Shown here: one piece after another, positions 26,586 through 36,449 of the stretch
Layout: each line of letters starts with the position of its first letter
How positions within the stretch are numbered: position 1 is the stretch's first letter
Assembly (NCBI GenBank): GCA_965221845.1
Contig: OZ244919.1
Location: 3,906,001 to 3,970,000 of the forward strand
Direction: 5' to 3'
DNA length: 64,000 bases
Origin: JAJEFO01 sp965221845
GTDB lineage: Bacteria > Pseudomonadota > Alphaproteobacteria > Rhodobacterales > Rhodobacteraceae
Notes under the pieces: model-generated
Databases searched by the model: none
What the model saw: only the letters and a program-made list of their open reading frames with translations
What the model was told of the DNA's origin: nothing
Program-made: the position numbers and the translations under genes

Positions 26586-27965
26586 ATGAAGGTCATCATC
26601 TGCGGCGCGGGCCAGGTCGGCTGGCAGATCGCGCGGCAACTCTCGGGCGAGCGAAACGACGTGACCATCGTCGACAGGAGCCCGACTCTCGTGCGCAGGG
26701 CCACGGACACGCTGGATGTGCAAGGCGTTGTCGGACATGCCAGCTATCCCGACATCCTGCAGCGCGCCGGCGCGAGAGACGCGGAGATGATCATTGCGGC
26801 CACGCATTCCGACGAGGTGAACATGGTCACCTGCCAGGTGGCCCACTCGATTTTCAACGTGAGACGCAAGATCGCGCGGCTGCGCGCGCAATGCTATCAT
26901 GCGGAAATCCATTCCGACCTGTTCCGCAAGGATCACGTGCCGATCGACGTGATCATCAGCCCCGAGCGCGAGGTCGCGGAAGCCGCGCTGAGACGCCTGA
27001 ACGTGCCTTCGGCCTTTGACGCGGGCGCCTTTCTTGGAGGAAGCGCGCAGCTGCTTGGCATCCAGCTGGACGAGGGCTGCCCGGTTCTGGACACGCCGCT
27101 GCGGCAGCTGACGGACCTGTTCTCGACCTTGCGGGCTCTTGTCGTCGCCGTCAGGCGAAACGGCAGGCTCTTCGTGCCCAGTGCCGGCGACCAGCTCTTT
27201 TCCGGAGACCAGGTCCATGTCATGACGCATTTCGAGGACGTCGCGCGAGTCTTCGGGATTTTCGGCAAGAAGGTGCAGCGGCAGGAGCATGTCGTGATCC
27301 TTGGCGGCGGGAATGTCGGCCTGGCCGTCGCGCAGGCGCTCGAGGAGCGGGCCGAGCGCCGGCACGTGCGCGTCATCGAGAGGGATCTCGGACATGCCGA
27401 GGGCGCCGCCGACGCCCTGGAGCGCACCATCGTGCTGCACGGCGACGGCATGAACTCGGAACTTCTCGCGGAGGCCGGAATCGAGCGGGCCGACGCGATT
27501 CTCGCGGTGACGGACGATGACAACACCAATCTTCTGGCTTCCGTTCGGGCGAAGCAGGCCGGGTGCCCGTTCGCCATCGCCCTCGTCAACGACCCGACGC
27601 TGATTCCGTTGATGGATCCCTTGTCGATAGACGCCTACATCAATCCCCGCGCAACGACCGTCGGCTCCATCCTGCGCCACGTCCGCCATGGCGGCCAGGT
27701 CAGGAGCGTCTATTCGATCGGGGATTCCGAAGCCGAAGTCATCGAGGCGCCGATCCTCTCGACCTCGTCGCTTTCCGGTAGGCATGTCCGCGACATCGCC
27801 TTCCCGGAAGGGGCGATCGTGGGAGCCGTGGAGAAGGGCGGCAGGATGGAGAAGCCGACCGGCTCGACCCGCATCGACGAAGGCGACGTGATCGTGGTCT
27901 TCGCGCTTGCCCGCGACGTGCCCGAGGTCGAGCGCCTGTTCCAGGTCTCGATCGACTTCTTCTGA
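26586..27965 (+). CDS. trkA: Trk potassium-uptake regulatory NAD-binding protein
   Basis: A 459-residue peripheral membrane protein that gates the Trk K+ channel by binding NAD(H)/nucleotides. It has two RCK units: a Rossmann motif IICGAGQVGWQIA with VTIVDRSPTLV at residues 1-30, and ILGGGNVGLAVA with VIERD at about 235-265. Each is followed by a TrkA_C domain (LRALVVAVRRNG and GAIVGAVEKGG). The start at 26586 begins directly with the first Rossmann strand. Its stop overlaps the trkH start. Confidence 0.95.
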   Translation: MKVIICGAGQVGWQIARQLSGERNDVTIVDRSPTLVRRATDTLDVQGVVGHASYPDILQRAGARDAEMIIAATHSDEVNMVTCQVAHSIFNVRRKIARLRAQCYHAEIHSDLFRKDHVPIDVIISPEREVAEAALRRLNVPSAFDAGAFLGGSAQLLGIQLDEGCPVLDTPLRQLTDLFSTLRALVVAVRRNGRLFVPSAGDQLFSGDQVHVMTHFEDVARVFGIFGKKVQRQEHVVILGGGNVGLAVAQALEERAERRHVRVIERDLGHAEGAADALERTIVLHGDGMNSELLAEAGIERADAILAVTDDDNTNLLASVRAKQAGCPFAIALVNDPTLIPLMDPLSIDAYINPRATTVGSILRHVRHGGQVRSVYSIGDSEAEVIEAPILSTSSLSGRHVRDIAFPEGAIVGAVEKGGRMEKPTGSTRIDEGDVIVVFALARDVPEVERLFQVSIDFF

Positions 27966-29470
27966 TGATCAGGCTTGGCGACGCGCCGTTCATCGTGAGC
28001 CTGACCGGGCTTGCCGGACTCTCGATGCTGCTGCCTGCGGCGCATGCGCTGGCCGTCGACGACCATCCCACGTCGCGGGCGTTCTTCTATGCCGCCCTCC
28101 TTTCCGGCCTTCTCTTCCTGATGGTGGCCCTGGCGACGAGCGGAATGCGGGTTCGGAGCCTTTGGCGCAGCCATCTGATCTCCATCGTCGCCTGCATGGT
28201 GCTGCTCCCCGTGATGCTGGCCGTGCCTGTCTCGGAAGCGGCGCCCGGAGTCGCGTTCTTCGACGCGTATTTCGACATGGTTTCAAGCCTGACGACGACT
28301 GGCCTGGCCATTCTGGATCCGGAAGCCCTCCCGCCCTCGGCCCACCTCTGGCGGGCGCAGGTCGGGTGGATGGGAGGGTTCTTCGTCTGGGTGATCGCGA
28401 TCGCCATCCTGGCACCGCTGAGCCTTGGCGGCTTCGAGGTCTCGTCCGACGCCGAATTCGGGCGGCAAGGCTGGCCGGCGATCCTGCCGGTCGCCCCGTC
28501 CGCGCGACTGCGACGCCATGCGCTGCGGCTCTTTCCGGTCTACGGCGGCCTGACGCTCGCCCTCTGGCTGTTTCTGTACCTTGCGGGCGACAGCGCGTTC
28601 GTGGCGCTCTGCCATGCCATGTCGACCATCGCGACGTCCGGAATCTCTCCGGTCGGCGGCATGGACGGAAGCGAGGCCGGCCTGCTGGGCGAATTCTTCA
28701 TCCTCGTGTTCTTCGTCTTTGCCCTGTCGCGCCTGACATTTGCGCGCGAGGAACGGCCGGACGGCTGGCCAAGCCTCCTGGCCGACCCCGAGCTGCGGAT
28801 GGGACTCGTCCTCGTGCTCGTGGCCGTCGTCCTGCTTCTGCTGTGGAGCTGGATCGCGAGCTTCGGGACGGAATCCGCCATGTCCCCGTCCGACGCGCTG
28901 CGAGGGCTTTGGGCGGCGCTCTTCACGGCTGCCTCGTTCCTGACGACAACGGGATTCGTCGCGCAGGAGTGGAACACGGCCCTGGCTTGGTCAGGTCCTG
29001 GCGCATCAGGCGTCCTGCTTCTCGGGCTGGCCCTGCTGGGCGGCGGCGTGGCAACCACTGCGGGGGGCGTGAAGCTCCTGCGGGTCCATGCGCTCTACCT
29101 GCATGGCGTGCGCGAGATGGAAAAGCTGGTGCAGCCTTCCTCGATAGGCCGCCCGGGCCGGCACGGGCGCCGGCTCAGGCGGCAGGGCGCGTATGCGGCA
29201 TGGGCGTTCTGCATGCTCTTCGTGCTTTCCTGCGCGGTCGTGATGACCGGGCTTTCCGCTTTCGGAGGCCTGGATCTCGAGGCGTGCATCATACTGGCGA
29301 CCGCGGCGTTTTCCACGACGGGGCCGCTTGTCGGGATCGCCGGCAGCGCTCCGGTGGAACTGGCCGGCCTCGGCAATGCCGCCATGGGCCTGCTGTGCGC
29401 GGCGATGGTGCTGGGCCGGCTCGAAACGCTTGCCCTGATCGCGCTCCTGAACCCGGACTTCTGGAGATGA
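27965..29470 (+). CDS. trkH: Trk potassium-uptake membrane subunit
   Basis: A 501-residue inner-membrane K+ translocating subunit with about ten hydrophobic segments. Selectivity-filter-like turns recur: SSLTTTGLAIL, STIATSGISPVGG, SFLTTTGFVAQEW and AFSTTGPLVG. This is the four-repeat pattern of TrkH/KtrB. The ATG overlaps the trkA stop (TGATG), so trkA-trkH form a coupled pair. Confidence 0.95.
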   Translation: MIRLGDAPFIVSLTGLAGLSMLLPAAHALAVDDHPTSRAFFYAALLSGLLFLMVALATSGMRVRSLWRSHLISIVACMVLLPVMLAVPVSEAAPGVAFFDAYFDMVSSLTTTGLAILDPEALPPSAHLWRAQVGWMGGFFVWVIAIAILAPLSLGGFEVSSDAEFGRQGWPAILPVAPSARLRRHALRLFPVYGGLTLALWLFLYLAGDSAFVALCHAMSTIATSGISPVGGMDGSEAGLLGEFFILVFFVFALSRLTFAREERPDGWPSLLADPELRMGLVLVLVAVVLLLLWSWIASFGTESAMSPSDALRGLWAALFTAASFLTTTGFVAQEWNTALAWSGPGASGVLLLGLALLGGGVATTAGGVKLLRVHALYLHGVREMEKLVQPSSIGRPGRHGRRLRRQGAYAAWAFCMLFVLSCAVVMTGLSAFGGLDLEACIILATAAFSTTGPLVGIAGSAPVELAGLGNAAMGLLCAAMVLGRLETLALIALLNPDFWR

Positions 29471-30290
29471 ACCTTCGTCCGAGGAGAGCCGCCAAGCGAA
29501 GAGGATGCCCTGAGACCGACCGGGCCTGCTGTTCGGGGCTTCGGGCGCTTTCGACATCAAGGCCGGCAAGCCCTGCCGTGTTCGCGGGGCCGATCGATTC
29601 CCGCAAGATGCCGGCCATGCGGGCGCTTTCGCTCCGGAGCTTCGGGATCAGGGGCCGGAACGGGGGCGGGCAAGAGCGCCGGAAAGGAGGCCGGGCGTCA
29701 CGGTCAGCGGACGTGATCTGCCTGCCATCCCTCTTCCGGTCTTCGGCCCGCTCTGGCGCGACCTCCATGCAAGAAGCGTGAAGAGGGCGAGCGGCCGTCA
29801 GTGAACGGGGAACGTCCAGATCGAGGTCCGTGCGGAGGGGTGCGCCGGCGACGCGGCCTGAGACTGCGCCCGGGGTTCCGCCACGCGAACGAGGAATCGC
29901 TTCATTGCCGTCCGCTCCGTCTCGCGGAAAGTCGCCCGGGCCGCATGCCGGTCCCGGAGGCCGCGGCATTGGTCGGCGAAGGCCTGTTCATGGCCTGCTG
30001 CGCCAGGCTCGGCCTGGCGAGCCTGGCGGGGAAGAGGGACTTCCGCGACCTGGCGCGCTTCATTCCCGATGAGGAGGCGGACCCGCACGTTCGCTGACGG
30101 GCTTGAGGCGGTCGCGGAAGCCTCCCGGCGGGCAGCGTGAGCGTCCTCGCTCCGGGAAATGTTGCGCGAATGCGCCAATTCCGGCGATTCGGCGCAATTG
30201 GGCTGGTCATGGACCGCCCGGAACCTCATATTGCGCCCCTGATCATGCGACAGGTCCGAGAGACGACCGCACAGAAAGAGGCTGCGATCC
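29471..30290. other. Long non-coding stretch between trkH and hfq
   Basis: About 820 bases. The best frame (29801-30097) ends in GEGLFMACCARLGLASLAGK and RFIPDEEADPHVR, which looks protein-like only in its last 50 residues. I cannot assign it. A D-amino-acid aminotransferase gene sometimes stands here in relatives, but no motif of it is seen. The hfq promoter should lie in the less GC-rich part around 30150-30280. Confidence 0.4.
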
Positions 30291-30581
30291 ATGGCGAAAG
30301 ACAGACAGAACCTGCAGGACGTTTTTCTGAACCACATCAGGAAGTCGAAGGTTTCCGTGACCCTATTTCTGGTCAACGGCGTGAAGCTGCAAGGCGTCAT
30401 CACCTGGTTTGACAACTTCTGCGTCCTTCTGCGGCGCGACGGCCAGTCCCAGCTCGTCTACAAGCACGCGATTTCCACCGTCATGCCGGCCCAGCCGATC
30501 TCCCTTTATGACGGCGACGGGCAAGATGACGGCGACGGGCAAGATGACGGCGACGGGCAAGAGTCCGCGACCCCGGACTGA
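30291..30581 (+). CDS. hfq: RNA chaperone Hfq with repeated acidic tail
   Basis: A 96-residue hexameric Sm-like protein that pairs small RNAs with mRNAs. Sm1 (LQDVFLNHIRKSKVSVTLFLVNGVK split over two strands) and Sm2 (YKHAISTVMPAQPI) are complete, including the QxxF-type proximal face and the YKHA motif. After residue 72 the tail consists of DGDGQD, DGDGQD and DGDGQE, encoded by three tandem 18-base repeats, then SATPD. The tail is acidic and intrinsically disordered. It stands directly before hflX, a common arrangement. Confidence 0.96.
   Translation: MAKDRQNLQDVFLNHIRKSKVSVTLFLVNGVKLQGVITWFDNFCVLLRRDGQSQLVYKHAISTVMPAQPISLYDGDGQDDGDGQDDGDGQESATPD
30510..30563 (+). repeat. Three tandem 18-bp repeats inside hfq
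   Basis: GACGGCGACGGGCAAGAT twice, then once with a final G, in the hfq frame. Identical copies point to recent slippage. Because the unit is a multiple of three, copy-number change would lengthen or shorten the tail without a frameshift. Confidence 0.95.
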
Positions 30582-30667
30582 AACGCCGGACCCGGAACGT
30601 GGGCGTCTTCGGGACTCGGCGCGGCTCAGGTCGGGAGACGACCGGGGCGCCCGCTGCATCCTGAGCC

Positions 30668-31939
30668 ATGCGTGAAGCTGCGCACATGCACGCCCTTCTG
30701 CTCCATCCGGACATTGCGGGCCGCCGACGGCGTCGTGATCCCGCCCTGGCGCTTGAAGAGGCCGTCTCGCTTGCGGCGGCGTTGCCAGGGGCCGAGCTTG
30801 TGGGCGTGGAGACGGCGCGGCTTTCGCGCATCGCTCCCGGAACGCTGTTCGGCAGGGGCAAGGTCGCGGAAATCGGCGCGCTTGCCGCGGCCCGGCAGGC
30901 GGACCTGGTTCTCGTGAACGGGCAGGTGAGTCCCGTGCAGCAGCGAAACCTGGAGCGGGCGTGGAAGGTCAAGCTCCTGGACCGCACGGCGTTGATCCTG
31001 GAGATCTTCTCGGATCGTGCGGTGACGCGGGAGGGCGTGCTTCAGGTCGAGATGGCCGCGCTGTCGTACCAGAGGACGCGCCTGGTTCGGGCATGGACGC
31101 ACCTTGAGCGCCAGAGGGGCGGCTTTGGATTCGTGGGCGGTCCCGGGGAGACCCAGATCGAGGCCGACCGCAGGGCCATCGACGAGCAGCTGGCGCGCCT
31201 CCGGCGCCAGCTGCAGAAGGTCGCCAGGACGCGAGGCCTTCACAGGGCGGCCCGGGCAAGGGTTCCCCGTCCGGTCGTGGCGCTCGTCGGTTACACGAAC
31301 GCGGGCAAGTCGACGATCTTCAACCGTCTGACCGGGGCGCGCGTGCTTGCGAAGGACATGCCCTTTGCGACGCTCGACCCGACAATGCGCGCCGCGCGGC
31401 TGCCCGGCTCGGGCCGGGAGGTGATTCTGTCTGACACGGTCGGCTTCATTTCCGATCTGCCGACGCAGCTTGTGGCGGCGTTTCGCGCGACGCTTGAGGA
31501 GGTTCCCGCGGCCGACGTCATCCTGCATGTCCGGGACATTTCCCATCCCGAGACCGAGGAGCAGCGGGCGGCGGTGCTCGCAATCCTGGAGAGTCTCGGG
31601 ATCGGCGGGGAAAGCGCCGTGATCGAGGTCTGGAACAAGGCGGACCTGCTCGACGGGGAGGCGCGGGCCTCCCTGGAGAGGGTCGCCGCGCGCAGGGCGA
31701 ACGCGGTGATGACCTCCGCCCTGGACGCGGCGGGCATCGCGCCGCTGCTCGAGCGCGTCGAAGCCGCATCTGATGCCGGGCGGAGCCGCGCCGTGATCGA
31801 GATCACGCATGGGGAAGGGCGGAAGCGCGCGTGGCTGTATGACCAGAGGATCGTGGTCGGAGAGGTCGAGAGCGATGCGGGAAGCCGAATCGAGGTGAAC
31901 TGGACCCCGTCGCAGTCCAGTCGCTATTCGCGGCTTTGA
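30668..31939 (+). CDS. hflX: GTPase HflX
   Basis: A 423-residue ribosome-associated GTPase that splits stalled 70S ribosomes. The N-terminal HflX domain has GTLFGRGKVAEIG and LVNGQVSPVQQRNLE. A basic linker (FGFVGGPGETQIEADRR) leads to the G domain, which has VGYTNAGKST (G1), DTVGFISDLP (G3) and NKADLLD (G4). The start at 30668 (ATGCGTGAAGC) is the first in frame; ATG 30686 is an alternative. Confidence 0.95.
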   Translation: MREAAHMHALLLHPDIAGRRRRRDPALALEEAVSLAAALPGAELVGVETARLSRIAPGTLFGRGKVAEIGALAAARQADLVLVNGQVSPVQQRNLERAWKVKLLDRTALILEIFSDRAVTREGVLQVEMAALSYQRTRLVRAWTHLERQRGGFGFVGGPGETQIEADRRAIDEQLARLRRQLQKVARTRGLHRAARARVPRPVVALVGYTNAGKSTIFNRLTGARVLAKDMPFATLDPTMRAARLPGSGREVILSDTVGFISDLPTQLVAAFRATLEEVPAADVILHVRDISHPETEEQRAAVLAILESLGIGGESAVIEVWNKADLLDGEARASLERVAARRANAVMTSALDAAGIAPLLERVEAASDAGRSRAVIEITHGEGRKRAWLYDQRIVVGEVESDAGSRIEVNWTPSQSSRYSRL

Positions 31940-32238
31940 GCCGCCCTGCCGGTCTTGGGGCGCAAGCGCGCCGGAGGCGGATCGCAATCCGGAAGATGCC
32001 GCTTCCGATGCCGCCGACCGAGAAGCGGCCTCGGCGCGCCCCGAGGTCCGCCGGTTGCTCGGCTGCAGCGGTGTCGGCGCCCCTCTCCCGGTGCCCGTCG
32101 CCGGCGCGATGCGCCTGTCGTTCGGGAACGTCCGGCGGCCTCCTGAATGCCGGCGACCTGCCGCCGGGTCAGACGGCATGGAATCAACGGCGCAGGAGGG
32201 GCCCGGGAATGCCTCCTGTCCCGTGCACGAGATGGCCG
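31940..32238. other. Convergent intergenic gap
   Basis: About 300 bases between the ends of hflX (plus) and the acylase gene (minus). No gene and no clear terminator hairpin is seen. Confidence 0.4.
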
Positions 32239-34701
32239 TCACTCGTCCGGCAGCAGCCAGGTTGTTCCGATGGAGCCGGCCTTCGCGAGGGCCGGATCGA
32301 GCGTCATCGGGATGTACTCGCCGCGCCGCCAGAGTTCGCCGAGATCCTCGTAGTGGCGGCTCAGCGGGTGCCCGGACTGTCCGGTGGAGATCACGAAGAC
32401 GGAGCTGTCCGGGTCTGCAAAGTCGTAGACACCGCGATATCCGGCACCGTTGTCGCTGAGAAAGGGCTCGCGCCCGAAGCCGACGGTCTGGCCGCGAAGC
32501 AGCGTATGGTCTCCGCCCGGCGTTGACTGGCGGATGTTCACGAGAGGGGCCAGCCAGCGGCTGTCGCCCAGCACGGGATGCCGGTGGACCGCCTGGTGCG
32601 CGTCTCCCCAGCGCAGCGTTTCCAGCGGCGCGCCGTAGGTCTCGTCGATCCACAGCAGCGCGTCGTCAAGCGAGAGCCGCGCGATTTCCGCACATGTCTC
32701 GACGACTTCGGACTGGATCACGTCGCACCACGCGCCGGCGCCCTCGATGTCCCGAAAGACGCGCTCCAGGAAAATCGGCCTCGCCCTCCGGAACCTGTCC
32801 GCGAGCCGGCCGAGCTCGTCCCTGATGAGCCTGTCCTGCAGTTGCCGTGTCCATGCCGCGTAGATCAGCGGCTCCGGGAGGTGCTCGTTCATCTCGCCGT
32901 TCCAGTTCGCCAGGAGATCCAGCGCGTCCCTGCGCAGGCGCTCGACCGTGCCGCTCTCGGCGGCGTCGCCCGTGAACCAGAGGTCGCGCGCCACCAGCGG
33001 CAGCAGCGCGCGCGCGGCCACCGAGACGGCGTCAAGCTGCGCCTCCATGAAACTCTCGCGGGTGTGCACCTTGCGGTCAGCCATCAGCTGCTGCAGCCTC
33101 CGGATCCTCTGCGTGTCGCCCCAGCGATGGCTGACATGCAGCGGGTAGGCGCGATTCGTTGTCCTGTTGTTGGTGTTTCCGATGAGGCCGTTGGAAGGGT
33201 TCCGCACCTCCGGATTCGTCGTGTAGGGCAGGATTCCCAGCCATCGGTTGTCCGCATGCCAGCCGGGCGTCGGGATCCGGCCCTGGGTCTGGCTTCTGGC
33301 GGAGCGGCGCGGCATTGCGCCAATGACCTTGAGCGCGATCTGGTCGGGGTCGGCGACAACGAGATTCTGCGCCGGCGCGACGAAGTCCTCGCCCGCCGCG
33401 ATCGCCTCTTCCACGCTTCCGGCCCGCATGATCCCCATCATGGCCTGCGCCGACGTGTCGGCGGCATCGAGGGCGGTCCATGCGAGCGCTGCGACATGTC
33501 CGGGAGGGACGACGGTCTCAAGTTCAAGGCTGGCGTTGGACAGGATCGGGCCGTTCTCGCTCCATCTCAGCGTGAGGGTCACGGGTTCCGAATTCATCAC
33601 GTCCACGATCGACGGGCGCGATTCAAGCCGCTTCCAGCCGTCCGGCGAAAGGACCTCTTCCGAGTTGTCCGGGTTCAGCCGTTCGATGAAGATGTCCTGA
33701 TCGTCGGCATGGGCTGACGTGAGCGCCCAGCCGAGGCGCTCGGACCGGCCGGTCAGAACGGCCGGAATGCCGGGAATCGTCCCGCCGATGACGCCGCCCG
33801 TCGCCAGCTCCAGCCGCGCGAGGTACCAGATCGAGGGAGCCGTCAGCTCGAGATGCGGGTCATTTGCCAGGAGGGCGCCGCCTGCCGCCGTTCTTGCGGG
33901 TGCGGCGGCAAAGGCGTTGGAAGCGCCTTCCGCCCCCGGCCCCGGGACAGGCGAAAGCGGGACGTCCTGCGCCGCGGCCCCCGCGTGCCGGGGCGCCGGG
34001 GCGTCAAGAAGCGCCGCAAGGTCGGATGTCCCGGCCACGGCATCGTCCTGCGTGTCGGGGAACAGGTCCAGCAGGCGTGCCTCCGGCAGCACGCCGGACG
34101 CCTGGGCGCGCAGCACTTCTTCACGGAGATGCCCGGAAAGCCGCAATGCCATGAGCTTTCCGATGGCGATCGAGTCGGCCGGCTGCCAGAGCGAGATGTC
34201 GGACCCGAAGAGCCAGAACTCGGGCGCGCCCCGGCCCCGGGCCCCCGTGCTGACCTGGGCCAGCCAGGCATTGACCCCCGCAGCGTATGCCTCGAGCGCA
34301 CGGCGCGTGTAGGCATCCTGGGCGTCAACCGACGCGACGGCCTGCGAATTGATGTCCAGCCTCCGCATCATCTCGTCGACCGGCAGGGTCCGGGTTCCGA
34401 AGATCTCCGACAGCCGGCCCTGCGCCGTGCGCCGAAGCATGGTCATTTGCCAGAGCCTGTCCTGCGCATGCGCGAGGCCAAGGCCGAAGAACACGTCCTC
34501 GTCGGTCTCGCCGAAGACATGCGGGACGTTCGCGCTGTCGCGGACGATCTCCACGCGCGCCGTGATGCCCTCGACCTTCAGGGCTTCCGAATAGTTGGGG
34601 ATCGAGCGGGAAAGGAGCCAGTACAGGCCCAGGGAAAGCAGCAGCGCGAATGCCAGCAGCCAGGCAACCAGTCGGGCAAGCCAGCGAAAGAGAACGACCA
34701 T
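32239..34701 (-). CDS. Penicillin acylase-family (S45) N-terminal nucleophile hydrolase
   Basis: An 820-residue amidase precursor. A membrane anchor or uncleaved signal lies at residues about 3-25 (WLARLVAWLLAFALLLSLGLYWLL). The alpha-chain motif VPHVFGETDEDVFFGLGLAHAQDRLWQM follows in two halves. The autocleavage/nucleophile Ser is in the stretch AEGASNAFAAAPARTAAGGALL, preceding ANDPHLELTAPSIWYLARLE. Later signatures are NNRTTNRAYPLH and SRWLAPLVNIRQSTPGGD. The family includes acyl-homoserine-lactone acylases and beta-lactam acylases; the substrate cannot be told here. The start at 34701 gives the shortest lead to the anchor. It is divergent from the dehydrogenase gene, with an 80-base shared promoter region. 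Confidence 0.9.
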   Translation of the reverse strand: MVVLFRWLARLVAWLLAFALLLSLGLYWLLSRSIPNYSEALKVEGITARVEIVRDSANVPHVFGETDEDVFFGLGLAHAQDRLWQMTMLRRTAQGRLSEIFGTRTLPVDEMMRRLDINSQAVASVDAQDAYTRRALEAYAAGVNAWLAQVSTGARGRGAPEFWLFGSDISLWQPADSIAIGKLMALRLSGHLREEVLRAQASGVLPEARLLDLFPDTQDDAVAGTSDLAALLDAPAPRHAGAAAQDVPLSPVPGPGAEGASNAFAAAPARTAAGGALLANDPHLELTAPSIWYLARLELATGGVIGGTIPGIPAVLTGRSERLGWALTSAHADDQDIFIERLNPDNSEEVLSPDGWKRLESRPSIVDVMNSEPVTLTLRWSENGPILSNASLELETVVPPGHVAALAWTALDAADTSAQAMMGIMRAGSVEEAIAAGEDFVAPAQNLVVADPDQIALKVIGAMPRRSARSQTQGRIPTPGWHADNRWLGILPYTTNPEVRNPSNGLIGNTNNRTTNRAYPLHVSHRWGDTQRIRRLQQLMADRKVHTRESFMEAQLDAVSVAARALLPLVARDLWFTGDAAESGTVERLRRDALDLLANWNGEMNEHLPEPLIYAAWTRQLQDRLIRDELGRLADRFRRARPIFLERVFRDIEGAGAWCDVIQSEVVETCAEIARLSLDDALLWIDETYGAPLETLRWGDAHQAVHRHPVLGDSRWLAPLVNIRQSTPGGDHTLLRGQTVGFGREPFLSDNGAGYRGVYDFADPDSSVFVISTGQSGHPLSRHYEDLGELWRRGEYIPMTLDPALAKAGSIGTTWLLPDE

Positions 34702-34780
34702 GGGCGCCTTGTTGACTGCGTCCGCCTGTGCGGTAGGAAATGCGGCAGGGAAACGATATGCCTGCGCAGAGGGGGATGCC

Positions 34781-35653
34781 ATGGCAAATTGCGCGTTCAT
34801 CGGGCTCGGCGTCATGGGATATCCGATGGCGGGCCATCTCGTTGCCGGCGGACATGACGTTGCCGTCTACAACCGCACCGGGGCCAGGGCCGAGGCGTGG
34901 GCCGGGCAGCATGGAGGCGCCTTCCGTGCAACGCCCCGCGAAGCCGCCGAAGGGGCGGACTTCGTGATGGTCTGCGTCGGCAACGACGACGACCTGCGCT
35001 CCGTCTGCCGTGGCACGGACGGTGCATTCGCCGGAATGGCGGCAGGTTCGATCCTTGTCGACCACACGACGGTCTCGTCCGCCGTCACGCGCGAACTCGG
35101 CGATGTCGCCGAAGGCCTCGACCTGTCATTCGTCGACGCCCCGGTAAGCGGGGGGCAGGCCGGTGCCGAAAACGGCCTGCTTTCGATCATGTGCGGCGGT
35201 CGTGAGGACGCATTCCGGCGTGCGGAGCCCGTCATGCAGGCCTATGCACGGATCTGCCGCAGGATCGGGGATCGCGGCGCGGGCCAGCTGGCCAAGATGG
35301 CGAACCAGATCGCGATCGCCGGACTCGTCCAGGCGCTCGCCGAGGCCCTTCACTTTGCCGAGAGGGCGGGCCTCGACGGGCGGGCGGTTGTCGAGGTCAT
35401 CAGCCAGGGCGCCGCCGGTTCCTGGCAGATGTCGAATCGCCACGAAACCATGCTCGACGACCATTTCGAGCACGGCTTTGCGGTGGACTGGATGCGGAAG
35501 GACCTGCGCATCTGCCTGGCCGCCGCCGACGAGCTCGGCGCAAGCCTTCCGGTGACGGCGCTGGTCGACCAGTTCTACAAGGAGGTGCAGAAGATGGGCG
35601 GCGGTCGCTGGGACACCTCGAGCCTGTTCAGGCGCCTCAGGGAGCTTGGCTGA
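34781..35653 (+). CDS. 3-hydroxyisobutyrate dehydrogenase-family oxidoreductase
   Basis: A 290-residue NAD(P)-dependent beta-hydroxyacid dehydrogenase. The N-terminal Rossmann motif is FIGLGVMGYPMAGHL, followed by VYNRT. The substrate loop is VDAPVSGGQAGAENG. The catalytic Lys is in GAGQLAKMANQ, and KDLRICLAAADELG is the C-terminal family helix. The start at 34781 is preceded by GAGGGGG. It could act on 3-hydroxyisobutyrate (valine breakdown), tartronate semialdehyde or a similar acid. The neighbourhood does not decide. Confidence 0.9.
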   Translation: MANCAFIGLGVMGYPMAGHLVAGGHDVAVYNRTGARAEAWAGQHGGAFRATPREAAEGADFVMVCVGNDDDLRSVCRGTDGAFAGMAAGSILVDHTTVSSAVTRELGDVAEGLDLSFVDAPVSGGQAGAENGLLSIMCGGREDAFRRAEPVMQAYARICRRIGDRGAGQLAKMANQIAIAGLVQALAEALHFAERAGLDGRAVVEVISQGAAGSWQMSNRHETMLDDHFEHGFAVDWMRKDLRICLAAADELGASLPVTALVDQFYKEVQKMGGGRWDTSSLFRRLRELG

Positions 35654-35690
35654 GCGTCGCGCCTCCCGCTCCTGCCGGAACGGGCGCGGG

Positions 35691-36245
35691 TCAGGGGACG
35701 ATCCGCGTGTACTTCGTGCCGACCGCGGAGGCGCCCGCGAGCAAGCCGGCCTGGCCGAACACGACTCCGATTATCGGGGCGAGAGCGGTCATTGTGCCGG
35801 AGCCTATGTTGCCGCCGTCGCCCGTCGTGGCGTATTCGATCTCCGTGCCTGCCGCCCAACCCCTCGAGGCGCGGAAGTTCGAGAGCGCTTCCTTGGTCAT
35901 GAAGAACAGGACGTGCGCGTACTGCTGCCCGCCTGCCTTGAGTCCGAAGCTTGCCTGCGTCGCCGAATAGTAGTCCACCGTGACCTCGTTGACCCTGAGT
36001 GCGCCACGTCCGTAGGATCCGCCGTACAGGAAGCTCGCTTCCGTCACCAGGGGCATGACCAGCATCCCCGCCGCCTTTTCGCGGAGCTCCCTGGTCTCGG
36101 GATGGTTCTCGTCCAGGAACGCGAGCGCCGCATCGACGCGCGCGTCCACCTTTTCGCCGCCTGTTATGCCGCCGCTGCTGCAGGCGGAAAGCGCAAGCGT
36201 TGCCGCGCCGCCAGACAGAAGGGCGCGACGGGGAATGGATGTCAT
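35691..36245 (-). CDS. SYLF (Ysc84-like) domain lipoprotein
   Basis: A 184-residue exported lipoprotein. The N-terminus RRALLSGGAATLALSAC has a double Arg, a hydrophobic core and a lipobox with Cys at position 22. The rest is a SYLF domain: KAAGMLVMPLVTEASFLYGGSYGRG in two parts, YYSATQASFGLKAGGQQYAHVLFFM, and GAVG-like glycine turns at the end. SYLF proteins bind lipid, and bacterial members are envelope proteins of unclear role. It is a single gene between unrelated neighbours. Confidence 0.88.
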   Translation of the reverse strand: MTSIPRRALLSGGAATLALSACSSGGITGGEKVDARVDAALAFLDENHPETRELREKAAGMLVMPLVTEASFLYGGSYGRGALRVNEVTVDYYSATQASFGLKAGGQQYAHVLFFMTKEALSNFRASRGWAAGTEIEYATTGDGGNIGSGTMTALAPIIGVVFGQAGLLAGASAVGTKYTRIVP

Positions 36246-36449
36246 GGGATCTGCTCTCCGTTTGCGGTTGCCTCGCTGATGGCCTTGGAGCGGCCACTCT
36301 TGCTGCCAGCATACAGGTCGAAGGCGCTGGAGTCACGCAAAAACTGCTGCATCCCTGCTGCATTGCCCGGCCTTTCTGGCCCCGCGGCGCCACGGGAGCC
36401 TTTCGGCCACGCCGTTCCGACGCATGCCGGACGACGGCACGCCGGGCGT

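Noticed and set aside
30510..30563. CRISPR-like repeat
   Set aside because: Repeats are directly adjacent without spacers and lie in frame inside hfq. No CRISPR array or cas gene was seen in the window.
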